From an uncultured Dehalococcoidia bacterium (lineage in GTDB: Bacteria > Chloroflexota > Dehalococcoidia > Lucifugimonadales > Lucifugimonadaceae), in assembly GCA_951812795.1 (NCBI GenBank), contig OX638325.1, positions 868,001 through 932,000 of the forward strand: a DNA stretch of 64,000 bases. The letters run 5' to 3'. The translations under genes and the position numbers were made by a program. Numbering within the stretch: the first letter of the stretch is position 1; each line of letters begins with the position of its first letter. The notes beneath the pieces were generated by a model. It made no database searches, had not been told where the DNA came from, and saw only the letters and a program-made list of their open reading frames with translations. This document shows positions 62,577 to 64,000 of this stretch, piece after piece.

Positions 62577-62624
62577 CAAAAATCGCCTGTGGTGTTCGCG
62601 ATTGTATCGCGGGCACCACAGGCG
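62577..62624 (-). terminator. Rho-independent terminator after tuf
   Basis: CGCCTGTGGTG and CACCACAGGCG (62584-62594 and 62614-62624) form an 11-bp stem with a 19-base loop, followed on the minus strand by ATTTTTG. It lies 18 bases past the tuf stop and separates tuf transcripts from rpmG-secE-nusG. Confidence 0.8.
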
Positions 62625-62641
62625 ATGGGACGCTGGGTCGG

Positions 62642-63844
62642 TTATGCGGTGACCTCGGTGAAGACTCCGGAGCCTACGGTTCGGCCACCCTCGCGGATGG
62701 CGAATCGGAGGTTCTCTTCGAGAGCGACCGGGTAGATCAGTTGGATCTCCATCTCGGTGTTGTCGCCGGGCATGACCATCTCGATGCCATCGGGCAGTTT
62801 GATTTCGCCGGTGACGTCGGTGGTTCGGATGTAGAACTGCGGCTTGTATCCGGAGAAGAACGGGGTTCGTCGACCGCCTTCTTCCGCGGTGAGGACGTAG
62901 ACCTGTGCCTTGCCCTTGGTGTAGGGGGTGATAGTGCCGGGTTTGGCGAGCACTGCACCGCGGGAGACCTCTTCGCGGTCAATACCACGGAGGAGACAGC
63001 CGACTGCGTCGCCGGTGATGCCTTCGTTAAGGGTCTTTTGGAACATCTCTACGCCAGTTACGACGGTGGATTGCGTCTGACCAAAGCCGACGATTTCCAC
63101 GGACTCGCCGGTCTGAACTTTGCCACGTTCGATTCTGCCGGTAACGACGGTGCCGCGGCCTTTGATGCCGAAGACGTCTTCGATCGGCATGATGAAGGGC
63201 AGGTCGACGGGGCGGTCTGGGATCGGGATGTAGTCATCGACCGATTCCATGAGCTTGTAGATCTGCTGGACCCATTTGTTGGACGGGTCATCGGCGTGTT
63301 CGAGAGCGTCGAGGGCGCTGACCTGGATGACCGGGAGGTCGTCACCGGGGAAATCGTATGACGAGAGGAGTTCTCGGACTTCGAGTTCGACGAGTTCGAG
63401 CAGTTCTTCGTCATCCATCATGTCGCACTTGTTGAGGGCGACGACGAGTGCCGGGACGTTTACCTGTCGTGCGAGCAGGATGTGCTCACGCGTCTGTGGC
63501 ATGGGTCCGTCGGCCGCGGAGACGACGAGAATTGCGCCGTCCATCTGTGCGGCACCGGTAATCATGTTTTTGATGTAGTCCGCGTGGCCTGGGCAGTCGA
63601 CGTGAGCGTAGTGCCGGTTAGCGGTCTCGTATTCGGTGTGGGTAGTTGCGATCGTGACTCCGCGTTCGCGCTCTTCGGGCGCGTTGTCGATGTCTTCGAA
63701 GTTTTTGGCGGTAACGTTCAACTCGGGGTTGTTCGCCAAAACTTGCGTGATCGCCGCTGTGAGGGTCGTCTTCCCATGGTCGACGTGCCCAATCGTGCCG
63801 ACGTTAACGTGCGGCTTGGTCCTGTCAAAGACTTGCTTCGCCAT
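62642..63844 (-). CDS. tuf: Elongation factor Tu
   Basis: Delivers aminoacyl-tRNA to the ribosome. The 400 residues contain G1 GHVDHGKTT, switch I and II ([15 protein letters not shown] and DCPGHADYI), NKCDMM (G4) and SAL (G5), followed by domains 2 and 3. The switch I block is usually RGITINTAHVEY; here it reads [12 protein letters not shown], a mild departure. Confidence 0.97.
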   Translation of the reverse strand: MAKQVFDRTKPHVNVGTIGHVDHGKTTLTAAITQVLANNPELNVTAKNFEDIDNAPEERERGVTIATTHTEYETANRHYAHVDCPGHADYIKNMITGAAQMDGAILVVSAADGPMPQTREHILLARQVNVPALVVALNKCDMMDDEELLELVELEVRELLSSYDFPGDDLPVIQVSALDALEHADDPSNKWVQQIYKLMESVDDYIPIPDRPVDLPFIMPIEDVFGIKGRGTVVTGRIERGKVQTGESVEIVGFGQTQSTVVTGVEMFQKTLNEGITGDAVGCLLRGIDREEVSRGAVLAKPGTITPYTKGKAQVYVLTAEEGGRRTPFFSGYKPQFYIRTTDVTGEIKLPDGIEMVMPGDNTEMEIQLIYPVALEENLRFAIREGGRTVGSGVFTEVTA

Positions 63845-63941
63845 TTTCCTCTATGCCTACCCTTTCCTCAAGGGATTTAATTTAATCCGATTTGCCGATA
63901 TCCGGCGTAGCAGGTTGTCTCAACGGTGGCTCCACAGTGAA

Positions 63942-64000
<59 letters not shown>

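Overview
The window is a moderately GC-rich bacterial chromosome segment. The gene repertoire, threonine/proline-rich stalks on secreted proteins, many TTG and GTG starts and abundant short palindromic repeats fit a Chloroflexota bacterium, perhaps from the Dehalococcoidia/SAR202 side. This is inferred from style only; no rRNA gene is present to confirm it.

Layout. 0-2.3 kb: the 3' part of miaB, then nadA. 2.3-6.6 kb: an ABC-2 exporter whose ATPase and permease genes are separated by an opposite-strand hicAB toxin-antitoxin pair, followed by a large protein with a C-terminal HEPN-type RNxxxH motif. 6.6-12.4 kb: a cobalamin locus with a B12 riboswitch reading leftwards into permease, binding protein, ATPase and cobO, and cobQ diverging to the right. 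12.4-21 kb: mixed metabolic genes (adenosine deaminase, FMN reductase, methyltransferase, NhaA, GH172-type protein, SRPBCC protein) with repeat-filled gaps. 21-26 kb: a crotonase/CaiB acyl-CoA pair and a second ABC-2 exporter. 26-42 kb: catabolic and housekeeping enzymes (YhcG nuclease, mannonate dehydratase, xylulokinase, esterase, HAD, several GNATs, SDR, amidase, gamma-glutamyltransferase, FAD oxidoreductase, CrcB, dienelactone hydrolase, methyltransferase). 42-47 kb: a LolD/MacB-like ATPase with a 1205-residue FtsX-like permease. 47-53 kb: cyclophilin-like, RraA-like, DUF3179, MobA-like, phosphatase and cupin proteins, and a gene-poor stretch that may hold a structured RNA. 53-57 kb: a 1275-residue secreted protein with fibronectin-type repeats. 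58-64 kb: the leftward cluster tRNA-Thr, tuf, rpmG, secE, nusG, rplK, rplA, rplJ, rplL.

Working together. The B12 riboswitch plus the BtuCFD-like importer and CobO describe cobalamin or cobinamide salvage, and CobQ adds cobyric acid amidation. The ribosomal/translation cluster is canonical in order, but the space after rplL, where rpoBC usually lies, is filled with repeats and a small zinc-ribbon gene.

The most distinctive feature is a set of at least four interspersed palindromic repeat families. They fill intergenic gaps, enter the rplL-rplJ spacer, flank the GH172 gene as near-identical direct repeats, and have been absorbed in frame into coding sequences (a methyltransferase C-terminus and two sites in a GNAT protein). 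A 21-bp tandem array appears to have grown out of one repeat copy.
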